Of a stretch of DNA of 64,000 nt, positions 47,421 through 56,289 are shown in pieces. How positions within the stretch are numbered: position 1 is the stretch's first letter; each line of letters begins with the position of its first letter. The stretch is from contig CM055873.1 in assembly GCA_029582165.1 (NCBI GenBank), forward strand, positions 41,476,795 to 41,540,794, in the 5' to 3' direction. The stretch is from Portulaca oleracea. Taxonomy: Eukaryota > Streptophyta > Magnoliopsida > Caryophyllales > Portulacaceae. The translations under genes were made by a program, and so were the position numbers. Under the pieces are notes generated by a model. The model did no database searches, had not been told where the DNA came from, and saw nothing but the letters and a program-made list of their open reading frames with translations.

Positions 47421-48383
47421 CTAATCAACTATCAAAGGCTCCATTTGAATGTTGCTCTTAAGGGGCACATACTCCCCAAGGTAGCCACCAAGGTGCTTAT
47501 GAAGGGCAGTCTTATCAATTCCCTGGTGATGATAACTCTTGCAAACATAATAGAATACACTTTGAACCAATAAGCCTACCAAATTTACAATCACCAAAAC
47601 CGCAACAAGGAACCCCCCAACTTGAATTCGAATTGAAACAAAATTTGTATCTCCATGAACCACAATTGCTCCAAAAGCCCAGTTAATCATTCCACAAACT
47701 GTTAAATAACCAAAGACCAAAATGCCAGCCGTGACGACCTTTCCTTTAAGGAGTTGATAAATTTTTTTCATAGCTGTAAATCCATAAACAGGCTCAAGGA
47801 CCGAGATGACACTAGCAAGGTGCCATAGGGCAGTGATATAGACATGGACGAAGAGAAAAAGGGTGAAAACTAGGACGAGGGAGAAAAAGAGAAGCATTCC
47901 ATTGCCAATGTCGATTGCCAGGACAATAAGCACAAGGAGAATGATGAAAACAAGGTTATAAACCAACATAAGGAGGGACACCCAAATGAATGTGTGGAAT
48001 AGACGACAAAAGACCGAGGGAATAGCAGACATGGTGGAGGAGAATGTGACCTGTTTGGCTGTGTAAAGGGACGCAACCGTGAAGACCACTGCAGCAGTGG
48101 AAAGAAGAGACAAGGTGAAGAGGAATAAAAGATAACAAAATTGAAAAACGAGAAGAAGAGCCCATTCATGGGATTGGACTTCAAGAGGAGCATTAGGATC
48201 TTGGAGGCGCATGAGAATAGGATGAGTGAAGAGTGAGTGAACTAAAATAGCAAAGGATAGAGGAAAGATTAGGGTTAAAGTTATAAGATAGAATGTCCTT
48301 GGGTTGAGCTTTGGGATTCTGATTGATTCTACTATTATGTCCATCGAACCAAGAAATTGCATTTCTTCAGGTTGCAAATCCAG
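47421..48383 (-). CDS. Multi-pass membrane protein, plant 'polyadenylate-binding protein 1-B-binding protein' family
   Basis: Single-exon and open through about 320 codons to TAG at 47423-47421. Typical family features: PEEMQFL near the N-terminus, PKLNPRTFYLITLTLIFPLSFAILVHSLFTHPIL (first membrane segment), about six hydrophobic spans in all, and a C-terminal soluble tail (YVCKSYHHQGIDKTALHKHL-GGYLGEYVPL). The name of the family comes from database usage and its biochemical role is not established. Start: the family normally begins MDLQPEEL-like. Here those codons are CTG GAT TTG CAA CCT GAA GAA, so the usual ATG is CTG (48383-48381), with A at -3 and G at +4. The first ATG in frame is at 48362-48360, giving 313 residues. 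A TATAAAAG lies only about 45 bp upstream of the CTG. Intact otherwise; the only good host gene here. Confidence 0.85.
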   Translation of the reverse strand: MDLQPEEMQFLGSMDIIVESIRIPKLNPRTFYLITLTLIFPLSFAILVHSLFTHPILMRLQDPNAPLEVQSHEWALLLVFQFCYLLFLFTLSLLSTAAVVFTVASLYTAKQVTFSSTMSAIPSVFCRLFHTFIWVSLLMLVYNLVFIILLVLIVLAIDIGNGMLLFFSLVLVFTLFLFVHVYITALWHLASVISVLEPVYGFTAMKKIYQLLKGKVVTAGILVFGYLTVCGMINWAFGAIVVHGDTNFVSIRIQVGGFLVAVLVIVNLVGLLVQSVFYYVCKSYHHQGIDKTALHKHLGGYLGEYVPLKSNIQMEPLIVD

Positions 48384-48423
48384 TTTGTTGTGTCTTCTTG
48401 GTTTTATTTTCCTGCTTTCTTTA

Positions 48424-48431
48424 CTTTTATA
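48424..48431 (-). promoter_or_regulatory. TATA-box-like sequence upstream of the membrane-protein gene
   Basis: Minus strand TATAAAAG, about 45 bp upstream of the CTG and 65 bp upstream of the first ATG. With usual spacing the transcript would start close to the CTG, leaving a very short 5' UTR. It could be fortuitous in AT-rich DNA. Confidence 0.35.
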
Positions 48432-50640
48432 AAAATTAGTCCTTCAATTTATATCTTGTCCTGCGTCATGTGTAGACATCTAAGTACATCTTTCATTGCT
48501 TTCTCCTTTCATACTTCTCCTTAAGTTGGCCTATGTACAAGAAGATAAAAACTTCAATTTGCTTAGGCTAAACAAACATTAATTTGTATGAGAACCTTCT
48601 TTCAATGTCGCCGGGGGGGTGAGTAAAGTGACTAAAATTACATTATTAGCATCTAATCAAATGATAGAAATTCCTAGAAACTCTATTAAAAGGGAAAAAA
48701 ACATATTTTTAATCCTTGAATGCATGTGGTATGTTGAGAACAAAACCAAACACAAAGTGAAAACCGACTTCAATGTCATGAGTTCATAGCATAACCTGAA
48801 CAAGTGAACTCTAAAAACAAATTGATAGAACAACTAATGTTACTATACATTACAACATTAAGTTATTTTCTTGGATATTTTATGTACAAGTTTTTGTTTT
48901 TCTTCTCCTTGTCTGTTTTTCCCTTGTTTTGAAGAAAAATGGGCCATTAATTATACATGCTTCATTTCTATCAAAATAAATTGATTCTGAATTAGTAAAA
49001 ATGGAAAAGTATTTTAAGGTATAAAATTGAAACCTTCCATAAGATTCGTGTCGATTCTATTATTTTGAACTCATTCAAGTGATAACAATGTTGCTTGATA
49101 TAGTCTCATAAGTTTTCTGTCGTAGTTGCAAACTATATATAAGATGTAATTAAATTTTACTCAAAATTAAGTATGCTTAAAGCACAAGACCTATAAAAAT
49201 TAGAAAATTTTACTTAAGTTTGATTCAAACCATTTGAATGATTAATGTTCAATATGACACTAATGAGATATGAAGGTCATGAAAGTAGAAAGATATGATC
49301 TTTCATTTGGTGGCAACTCACCGCTAAAATAGTTGAATAATTAAAGAATACAATTTTATTTTATATGACATGACTTTATTCAGTATAGTGATTCACAATC
49401 AACTCATTTGTATTGAATTGGTGGAATCTCTTGAATTACTTTGCATTAGGTGATAAAATGTATCCTTACTTTGAATTGTATTGAAAAATGACATCTATTC
49501 ATAATGCACAATCAACTCATTTGAACGTCGTTCTTCCTTAGAATCTCTTTTCTCCTGCTTTTTATTATGTAATAATATTATTCTTCTTTATAATTTCTTC
49601 TTCTCTTATTACAATTTATTATATATAAACCTAGCATTAAATTCACATAAACTCTCAAATCATATGTGATATATTTCTATGCCCCATGAGTTCTTTAAGC
49701 CTTCCCCTATATAAAACTTAATTTCACATTTTCACCATACATATAGTAAATGCCCTGATATATATACAAATATAAATTATCTCACACCAAGCGAATATAG
49801 ATGTTGATATTGACAATGAAAACCCATAAACTCTATCCAACACCCATGAAACATATGTGACCAACTTTTAATTCCATAATATTGGTGAAAACAGTTGTGT
49901 TATAATGTGAAATCCATTTCCATGCTCCTGCTACATTTAAATTATATTAATAAACACTGAACAAGCATAATCAATAATCAAGGCAAATACATGATTCAAA
50001 TGCAAACAAAACTAATAAAACTAAGATTAAAAAAAAAGGGCTATATATTACCTGACATTCAATAACCTAGTGAGTGAGATAAGATATGAATTTTTGGGTA
50101 ATCTTCAAGTTATGAGTTTGGGGAAGAAAGACGAAGACGATGAAATATCGGAAGAAAATGTTAATCGCAAGGATTCTCGGATATGTGAAAAAATAAGAGT
50201 ATTCTTATATGTAAATATATGGCAAATGTTGCTTTCAAGTGGCAAAATTTAGAACGTCTTACATAGTTACATGGCATACTTGCAATTCTTTTCTTCTCAA
50301 GAGTCTCAAATGACATGAAATAAATAAAAAAGGGGAAAAAAAATTTCATTCCAGGGTAAAAATCTCATCTAGATAATTCACAATCAACAAACTCCATGGT
50401 CAAGTCTCAATGCTTAAAGTAATCCCAAAACCCTTTCTCAAGCATAAAATAACAACACTACCCTCACCTTAATAGGGAAACTTCACCGACGCCCTTGGCA
50501 CTATTCGTTATGAATACTCTCATCAACTCAATTGATGGGTCAACTCATACGTGATAACTCAAGAGAGGCTTTCTCTCTCTAACTCAACTCACTCACTTTA
50601 TCTCTTTGTTTACTTGACTGTTGTTGAAGGGGCTCCTTTT
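48432..50640. other. AT-rich intergenic stretch
   Basis: No gene or element could be supported. The short frame at 50070-50252 is charged (KKDEDDEISEENVN) but has no recognised domain and no support beyond length. Confidence 0.5.
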
Positions 50641-50679
50641 TGTTTGCCAGAAGGACCTCCTTGCATGAAAGGAGTTGTT

Positions 50680-50950
50680 CATAGCAAGCACCCTAAGTCA
50701 CCAAAATGCCTAAAGTAGTGAGGAGACCTAAGCTGCAAGAAGGCCCCAAGTTGCTGGAAGCAGGGCCCCTATCAAGAGACCCTGAGCAATGATAGAGCCC
50801 CAGGATGCAGGAAGGCTCAGAGTTGCTAGAAGTAGGTGCCTAAAGCCGCCAAGAGACCCAGACTAGTAGGAAGGCCCGAAGTCTCGAGAAGGCTCCAAGT
50901 TGCCAAAAGCAGTCACCCCAAGCCGTTAGAAGAACTCGAGTACTGGGAAC
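50680..50950. repeat. Imperfect repeats of about 80 bp, GC-richer than surroundings
   Basis: Three variants of a block GCAAGAAGGCCCCAAGTTGC ... AGCAG occur near 50735, 50815 and 50880, each followed by a CCT/CACC step and GAGACCC. The similarity is strong by eye but many substitutions are present. The origin is unknown; they could be subrepeats of an old element. Confidence 0.45.
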
Positions 50951-51229
50951 TGGGAAGGTCCCATAGGAAGACCTTGAATCACATGAAGCATCTACCTTGG
51001 ATTGCCAACCTATGCTTCATTAACGCTCTAGTATCCTTGAACTCTCCAGCCCAAATGTCTAGCATATGTTAGATGGCCACATGACATAAAGGTTTACAAG
51101 GCCCAAGGAACATAAGTCTAATCCAACTCATCAATTCCTGCTTGTAAATCACTTCCTCCTAAATCCAACCTTTTATTCTTTAGAGGCAAATGAAACGTTT
51201 TCTCCAAGGGTGATCGAATCATTTTTAGG

Positions 51230-51690
51230 TGGAAACATTTTTCCATTGTGAAAATTATTTATTTAGCAAGTTTTTCATTTAAGGTGTGTTTAATGGGGAT
51301 GAAAACCATTTTCTAGAAAATAATTTTCCCATTTTCTGGTGTTTGGTGGACACAAAATGGGGGAAATCATTTTCCGTCCTCCCTATGTAAATCATTTTCC
51401 TGAGTCCAACCCTAAGAAAACTTATTTTCCGAGCCCAAGTTAATCTCATAGTCTGCTTCCTCCTCCTCCCATGTCTACCCTAACCCTACTCGAGTACCCC
51501 TAATGCTACCTCTATGACACTAACTACTCCATTGTTGCCTCACAATCGCTATTATTGTCAAACAAGATATCTTCTTTCTCATCATTTTCCAGGAAAATGG
51601 AAAATGCACCAAACAACTAAAAATATCAATTGAAAATTCATTTTCTAGGAAAATCATTTTACAAGGTGAAATGTTTATTTGATTATCATT
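51230..51690. mobile_element. Probable foldback MITE with GGAAAATGATTTTCC-like arms
   Basis: Left (51270-51420) and right (51580-51690) sides share ATTTTCTAGAAAAT, CATTTTCC and GTTTGGTG/CACCAAAC in inverted orientation. Exact ends and TSD are not determined. The sequence between (51420-51580) has no coding sense. Confidence 0.4.
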
Positions 51691-51979
51691 TTTCAGTTTT
51701 ATTTTGTTCTAAAAACGTCAACTTATATATGTTTCAACTTGACGATAGGATTGTATTGGATGCACTAGCGGCTTACATATAGTGACATGCATTCCTAAGA
51801 ATGAGCAGTTGTCTTATAGAGGAAGGAAAGAGCCTACTACATTTGAAGTTATGGAACATGCGACTTAAACATGTGTTTCACATTTGCCTCAGCTGGGTGG
51901 GAAGCATCAACACATGCATGCTTTTCTACATGCGATTGAAACACCAGAAGTGAATTTTCCAAAGTCACTAGAAGGTATG

Positions 51980-52150
51980 ATTCAAATTTTAATCTGACTT
52001 CACCATAATGTCTCCCTCTGAAAACACATAATTTTGTTGTTGTTAGCCCTACCAATCCCATTGGCAGGACCTTAACATAATGCACCCGCTGGGTTGACAT
52101 GTTTTGAATTGGAAACCCAAAATTCTATGCCTAGATCTTTCCTTGACTGT
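51980..52150 (-). mobile_element. Decayed retroelement piece, related to 57690-57780
   Basis: CCAATCCC-TTG, AATGC-x-C-CTGG-TTGA and ATGTTTTGAATTG appear in the same order here and at 57690-57755. Since 57690 lies next to a Copia polypurine-like tract, this is probably the same family's pre-LTR/LTR segment. No boundaries visible. Confidence 0.35.
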
Positions 52151-52377
52151 TTAACATTGGAAGGCCTTGATAAGATTTTCATTAGCAAACATCAATATGC
52201 ATTCTACGCTAATTCCTATATGGTAAGATTTTGAGTAATTGATTTGAAATGTGTGCTAATTGATTCTTACCTTATTTGTCTAGATTGAGACCAAACAATT
52301 ATGGAGAGAATTAGAATCCTTGTTGGAATGATGTAGTTTATTTTCATAAGGATTTTGGAGAACGTCAATACGTAAAT

Positions 52378-53685
52378 TGTTCTGTTGTAGTATTCGGGGT
52401 TTTAGAAGTAAGGGTTGTTGTATCCACATGGTTGGTGTGTCAGGTTTAGGTAATTGGTTTGGTAAGGTTCAAAGTTGAAATCAGTAAATAATGAATTAAA
52501 ACAAGAATTAACCTAAACATGAAGGAAATTAAAACTGCAAATAAAATTCATAACTACGAGCGCAATTAAAAGTAATGACTAAAGACTAAAACTTCTAATC
52601 AAATTTAGCATGAACAAGAAATCGAAACTAAAAAGGGAATTCATATTCAAGAAAGTAAATAATAGCAAGAACATAAAAACTGAATTGAGTACTGAATTTA
52701 AGACAGAAAACATTAACCTGAATTTCTTCACTTCGTTCTTGAACTCAAATCACGAACTTCCTTCCGAACAAACAAGAAAGGTGTGATTTGGATTACTAAG
52801 ACTGCTTGAACCCTCCTGTCACAAGAATTCGAGGAACCTTATCATACTCTTCACTAAAAAGTGGAATTTGTGTGGAAACTAATACTAACAAAATTGAAAT
52901 CGCGGAATTGAAAATAACTGCGAATGAAAGCGAGAAGGAAATGAGAAATCAAAAATTAAAATTGACTTGAATTAAACTTTAAAGAAAGTAAATTACAATG
53001 GAAGAAAAACAGGAAAGAAAACTAAAGGAATATAAACTAAACCCAAGGATGCTGAAAAACTAAAGAAAATTAACTAAAAACTAATTCTAAAACTAACTAA
53101 AAACTAATTCTAAAACTGATCTAATGAAAAACTAAAAGATAAAAACTAAGATGTTCTCCCTCGTATACACGGAGACTATTTATAATGAGAGTAAAAAGAA
53201 CAAAGAAAACAAAACCCTAAACGTGAAAAATAGCGGCGCATCAATAATTAAGACGTTGGTAGCGGGAAACAGGCACTAGCAGCGCCTTGAAAATTTCTCC
53301 CGTATTCAATTTCTGACCAGGGCATTGGGAGCGGGGGAACTAGCGATGGCAGCGTCTTGTGATGAAGACTTGATTTACGAGGAAGACGCGAGTAGCGGGT
53401 GCTGGCCGCTGGCAGCGTTTCCCGTATTGCGTGATGGGTTCTATTTGGAAGGAGCGTTGCCCGCGTTGGACTGGCGCTACCAGCGGGGTGTTGTTACTCT
53501 TTCTTTCATTAGCCGATTTTTCCATCTTTTCCATTCTTTCCTTCATCTTCTTTCTCATTTTTCTTGGATTCACTTGGATTTTCCTTAATTTCTGCAAAAT
53601 ATGTTAATATTCAAACCAAGTGAAGGAATTACAAGCAAAAATATTTAATCTACGGTCTTAATTCGGCTCGAAATAAGACCGAACA
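52378..53685 (-). mobile_element. Solo LTR, Athila-related (1308 bp)
   Basis: Begins TGTTC and ends GAACA, and is bounded by the 5-bp duplication TAAAT (52373-52377 and 53686-53690). Internal layout resembles the Athila LTR in the same orientation: a 'stop-and-shift' block near 52400 (GTATCCACATGG), a long AT-rich middle, a GC-rich stretch (53230-53490), and a right end whose reverse complement TGTTCGGTCTTATTTCGAG parallels TGTTTAGTCCCATTTTAGG. No internal region accompanies it, so LTR-LTR recombination is inferred. The ORFs in the GC-rich part are incidental. Confidence 0.75.
53060..53120. repeat. Short tandem duplication in the solo LTR
   Basis: AACTAAAAACTAATTCTAAA is repeated directly (period about 22 bp) within the solo LTR. 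Confidence 0.6.
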
Positions 53686-53690
53686 TAAAT

Positions 53691-54236
53691 ATGGAAAGAA
53701 AGCTTGATTGATTACGATGATTTGGAGCACACAAATATGAGAAGAATCAGACACCTAAAGGGAAGATTGCAGTAGACTCTTACATGGAATCAATTCTGGA
53801 AAAGTCAAGCTCTAAGTATGGAAAGAAAAGCGAGATGGATTATACTTGCTATATCGACTGAAAGTTTCTTCCAAGCTGAACAAAGTCCCACATTCACCTC
53901 ACCTTTTGGCTATATAAAGATGACGAAGACAAAGGAGAAAAGTGAGGGAAATACTCTACTCCACAAGAGAGAAGAATCGTGACTCCACATCTTTAATCTC
54001 AAGTATCATTGTCATTCGTCTAAAAATTTACTTATCTAATGGATAAAGTATTAAGTGACTTGGAAAATTCGCTTGGGTAGCTACATGCTATGTTACCTGG
54101 ACTCGGGACACGGGTGTCTGACACTGACATGGATCCAAGTGTCCAACACGGCATCCCCAAAAATTACTGACATGGGGACACGATATCTAAGGGTCCGACA
54201 CGGCATGAGAAACACAACCCCTAAGTTTCATAACAT
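53691..54236. other. Non-coding stretch with gene-like fragments
   Basis: No complete gene. A TATATAAAG box lies near 53912. Near 54100-54215 there is a CGGGACACGGGTGTC/GGACACGATATC-rich segment of a kind often seen in plant gene flanks. No repeat boundaries determined. Confidence 0.35.
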
Positions 54237-55320
54237 ATAATTCCAAATGGTAGGCACCAACTTTTCAGTATTCCAAGTTATCAACACAGTTTTTACACTT
54301 TCCAAATGGTAGGCTTATAAACACAAAAATTCCATGTTGTAGGCTTCTTAGTTAACTGCCGTTAACTATCATTAAAAAAAATAAAAACTAGGTAAAAAAC
54401 TAGAATTTTCCAAATTTTCCAAAACCCATTACTCTCAATATCGTAACTGAAATTGAAGGGGTGGAGGACGGCCTGGAACTACAAGAATTCCTATTTCCTT
54501 GAGATTTATTAAGACTCTCCAACACGTTGCCTAGCATTATTTATATAAAGGGAAATAAATGCATCTAGGATGATTTGTCACAACTACATACTCCACATCA
54601 TTAACAGAGACAAATATAGAGAAGAGTTGGCTTGCAGCAATGGGGTGCAAATATGCACTGGTCAATCTGTTCATCCTATTATCATTAGCCCTTAAATTGG
54701 CCAAATATTTACCCCATAAATTGGCCAGATTTCATATCAATTTTAGACAAATGATGAAAAATTTACCCAATAAATTGGCCAATTTTAGACACTAAAACCC
54801 TAAAAGTTTCAACAAAACATGCCTCAAAACGACGCCTGAGCAAGCAACGACAGCGAGAGACCGCCGACGACCGACAAGTGCGGCCGACGTCGACAAACCG
54901 GACCACCGGAGTCGTTCTTCAGTCCCAGTTCTTCAGTTTTGGACCTTCGTTCTTTAGTCCCAGTTCCCAGGGCGTCGTTCTCGTTCCAGTCAAGCGACAA
55001 CGGCGACCGGACCACCGGCGAGCGACGACGGCAACCAGCGACGGCGACCAACGACGGCGTGCGACGGCAGCAGCGTCCAGTTCCAGGGCTTCGTTCTTCA
55101 CCCCTTCAGTTTCCAGTTTGTGATATTAAGAGTAATGGGTTTTGGGAAATTCTAGTTTTTTACCTAGGTTTTTTTTTTTAATGATAGTTAACGACAGTTA
55201 ACTAAGAAGCCTACAGTATGGAATTTTTGTGTTTATAAGCCTACCATTTGGAAAACGTGAAAATTGTGTTGACAACTTGGAATACTGAAAAGTTGGTGCC
55301 TACCATTTGGAATTTCCCTT
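54237..55320. mobile_element. Long-TIR, Pack-MULE-like element with captured sequence
   Basis: The left arm 54237-54433 and the right arm 55124-55320 are inverted repeats of nearly 200 bp (AATTCCAAATGGTAGGCACC at the outer end, CCAAAACCCATTACTC at the inner end) with few differences. Long arms and a non-transposon interior fit Mutator-like Pack-MULEs. No 9-bp TSD was found, so one end may have decayed. The interior has an AT-rich gene-start-like part (54434-54830) and a strikingly GC-rich part (54830-55105, CGACGGCGACC-like), unlike the surroundings. Confidence 0.65.
54640..54795 (+). pseudogene. Captured signal-peptide-like first exon inside the Pack-MULE-like element
   Basis: ATG at 54640 opens MGCKYALVNLFILLSLALKL, a short basic start followed by a hydrophobic core like a secretory signal peptide. 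It lies about 95 bp downstream of a TTATATAAAG box at 54541-54550, the spacing of a real plant promoter and 5' UTR. After about 20 codons the frame enters a sequence with AAATTGGCC repeated three times and stops at 54793-54795 (51 residues). The source gene is not recognised. It may be promoter plus first exon of a small secreted protein. Confidence 0.35.
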
Positions 55321-55400
55321 AATTATATTAAAAGTGAAATATTAATTATTTTTTTTAAAGGCATCCTTATAAATTGTAAACCTAAAAATAATTTAATTTA

Positions 55401-55767
55401 GGAAGTTTGGACGCTAATATACTAAACTTTTGGGGTATTGGACAATAATGCACTGAACTTTGACCTTGGACAATAATGCACTGAACTTTAGGGGGTGTTG
55501 GACAATAATGCACTCGAGACAATTTCGATGGTGGCGAACTTGCTGAAAATCTTACGTGACAGACCGAGAAGATAAATATTTTTGGACCAATTCATCTCCT
55601 CCACCCGCTACATAGGACTGCCACCAAGTTAGCCATTGCCAAAATCATATTGAGTGCATTATTGTTCAACACCCCCCCAAAGTACAGTGTATTATTGTCC
55701 AAGGTCAAAGTTCAGTGCATTATTGTCCAATACCCCAAAAGTTCAGTATATTAGCATCCAAAAACCC
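55401..55767. mobile_element. Mutator-type MITE, 367 bp, 9-bp TSD
   Basis: Flanked by TTTAATTTA at 55392-55400 and 55768-55776. The ends are GGAAGTTTGGACGC and (reversed) GGGTTTTTGGATGC, and the arms pair over about 115 bp. Within each arm the block TTGGACAATAATGCACTGAA recurs at about 48-bp steps. The centre (55520-55650) is unrelated and non-coding. Confidence 0.8.
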
Positions 55768-55879
55768 TTTAATTTAAGTTGATTTGATCTATATAAAAGA
55801 CATAGTCAGCCCAACTTTTAAAAGCCCAAAAAATTTTATGCCACTTTAATTTTAGAATAGTCAAAATAAAAAGGTAGAA

Positions 55880-56287
55880 ATGATTAAAAAAAACCCTAGG
55901 CCCAACTCAGATTCACAGCTCACGCCTCCCCCAGTCCCCTCCCCTCCTCCTTCTCTCTCCTCTATTTCTGAAGAAATGAACGATGCACTTTGGGAGAGAT
56001 TCTGTCAACGAAAATGCACTTCCAGCGATCGGAACAGGCGAATTCTGGCTGGAGAAACCCCACCAGTGGGGTCGCACAGTCAACTCGACCAAAACCCCTC
56101 AACTACCACCTCGAATACCCACCAATTGGTTGTTCAATTGTTCGATCTAGGGTTTGCCGTGACTAGGGTTTCGTTCTTTGGCTGTGTCTCACGACTTCCC
56201 CCAATGTCCGCCACGGATCCCGTGTCCGGATCCGTGTCGTGTCGTGTCGACCCTGGTACGGCAGCCCTAATTGCCGAGTCCAGGTAA
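55880..56287 (+). other. Gene-5'-end-like open frame (uncertain)
   Basis: Open for 135 codons, starting in AAAAAACCCTAG, a telo-box-like motif common near plant transcription starts, then a Pro/Ser-rich stretch (PPPVPSPPPSLSSI). An internal ATG (55976) follows. No domain is recognised, and the frame ends where the Copia remnant starts. Could be the 5' part of a gene disrupted by that insertion or a captured leader. The pyrimidine-rich bias alone could keep the frame open. Confidence 0.25.
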
Positions 56288-56289
56288 CG

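Noticed and set aside
47870..48193. A second minus-strand frame inside the membrane-protein gene
   Set aside because: Shadow frame; the family pattern and the full-length frame belong to the other reading frame.
48375..48377. TTG as the start codon of the membrane protein
   Set aside because: The frame extends two codons further to a CTG that aligns with the family Met; TTG has no support as a start in plants.
53325..53588. Open frame in the GC-rich part of the solo LTR
   Set aside because: It lies wholly inside a bounded LTR and has no domain.
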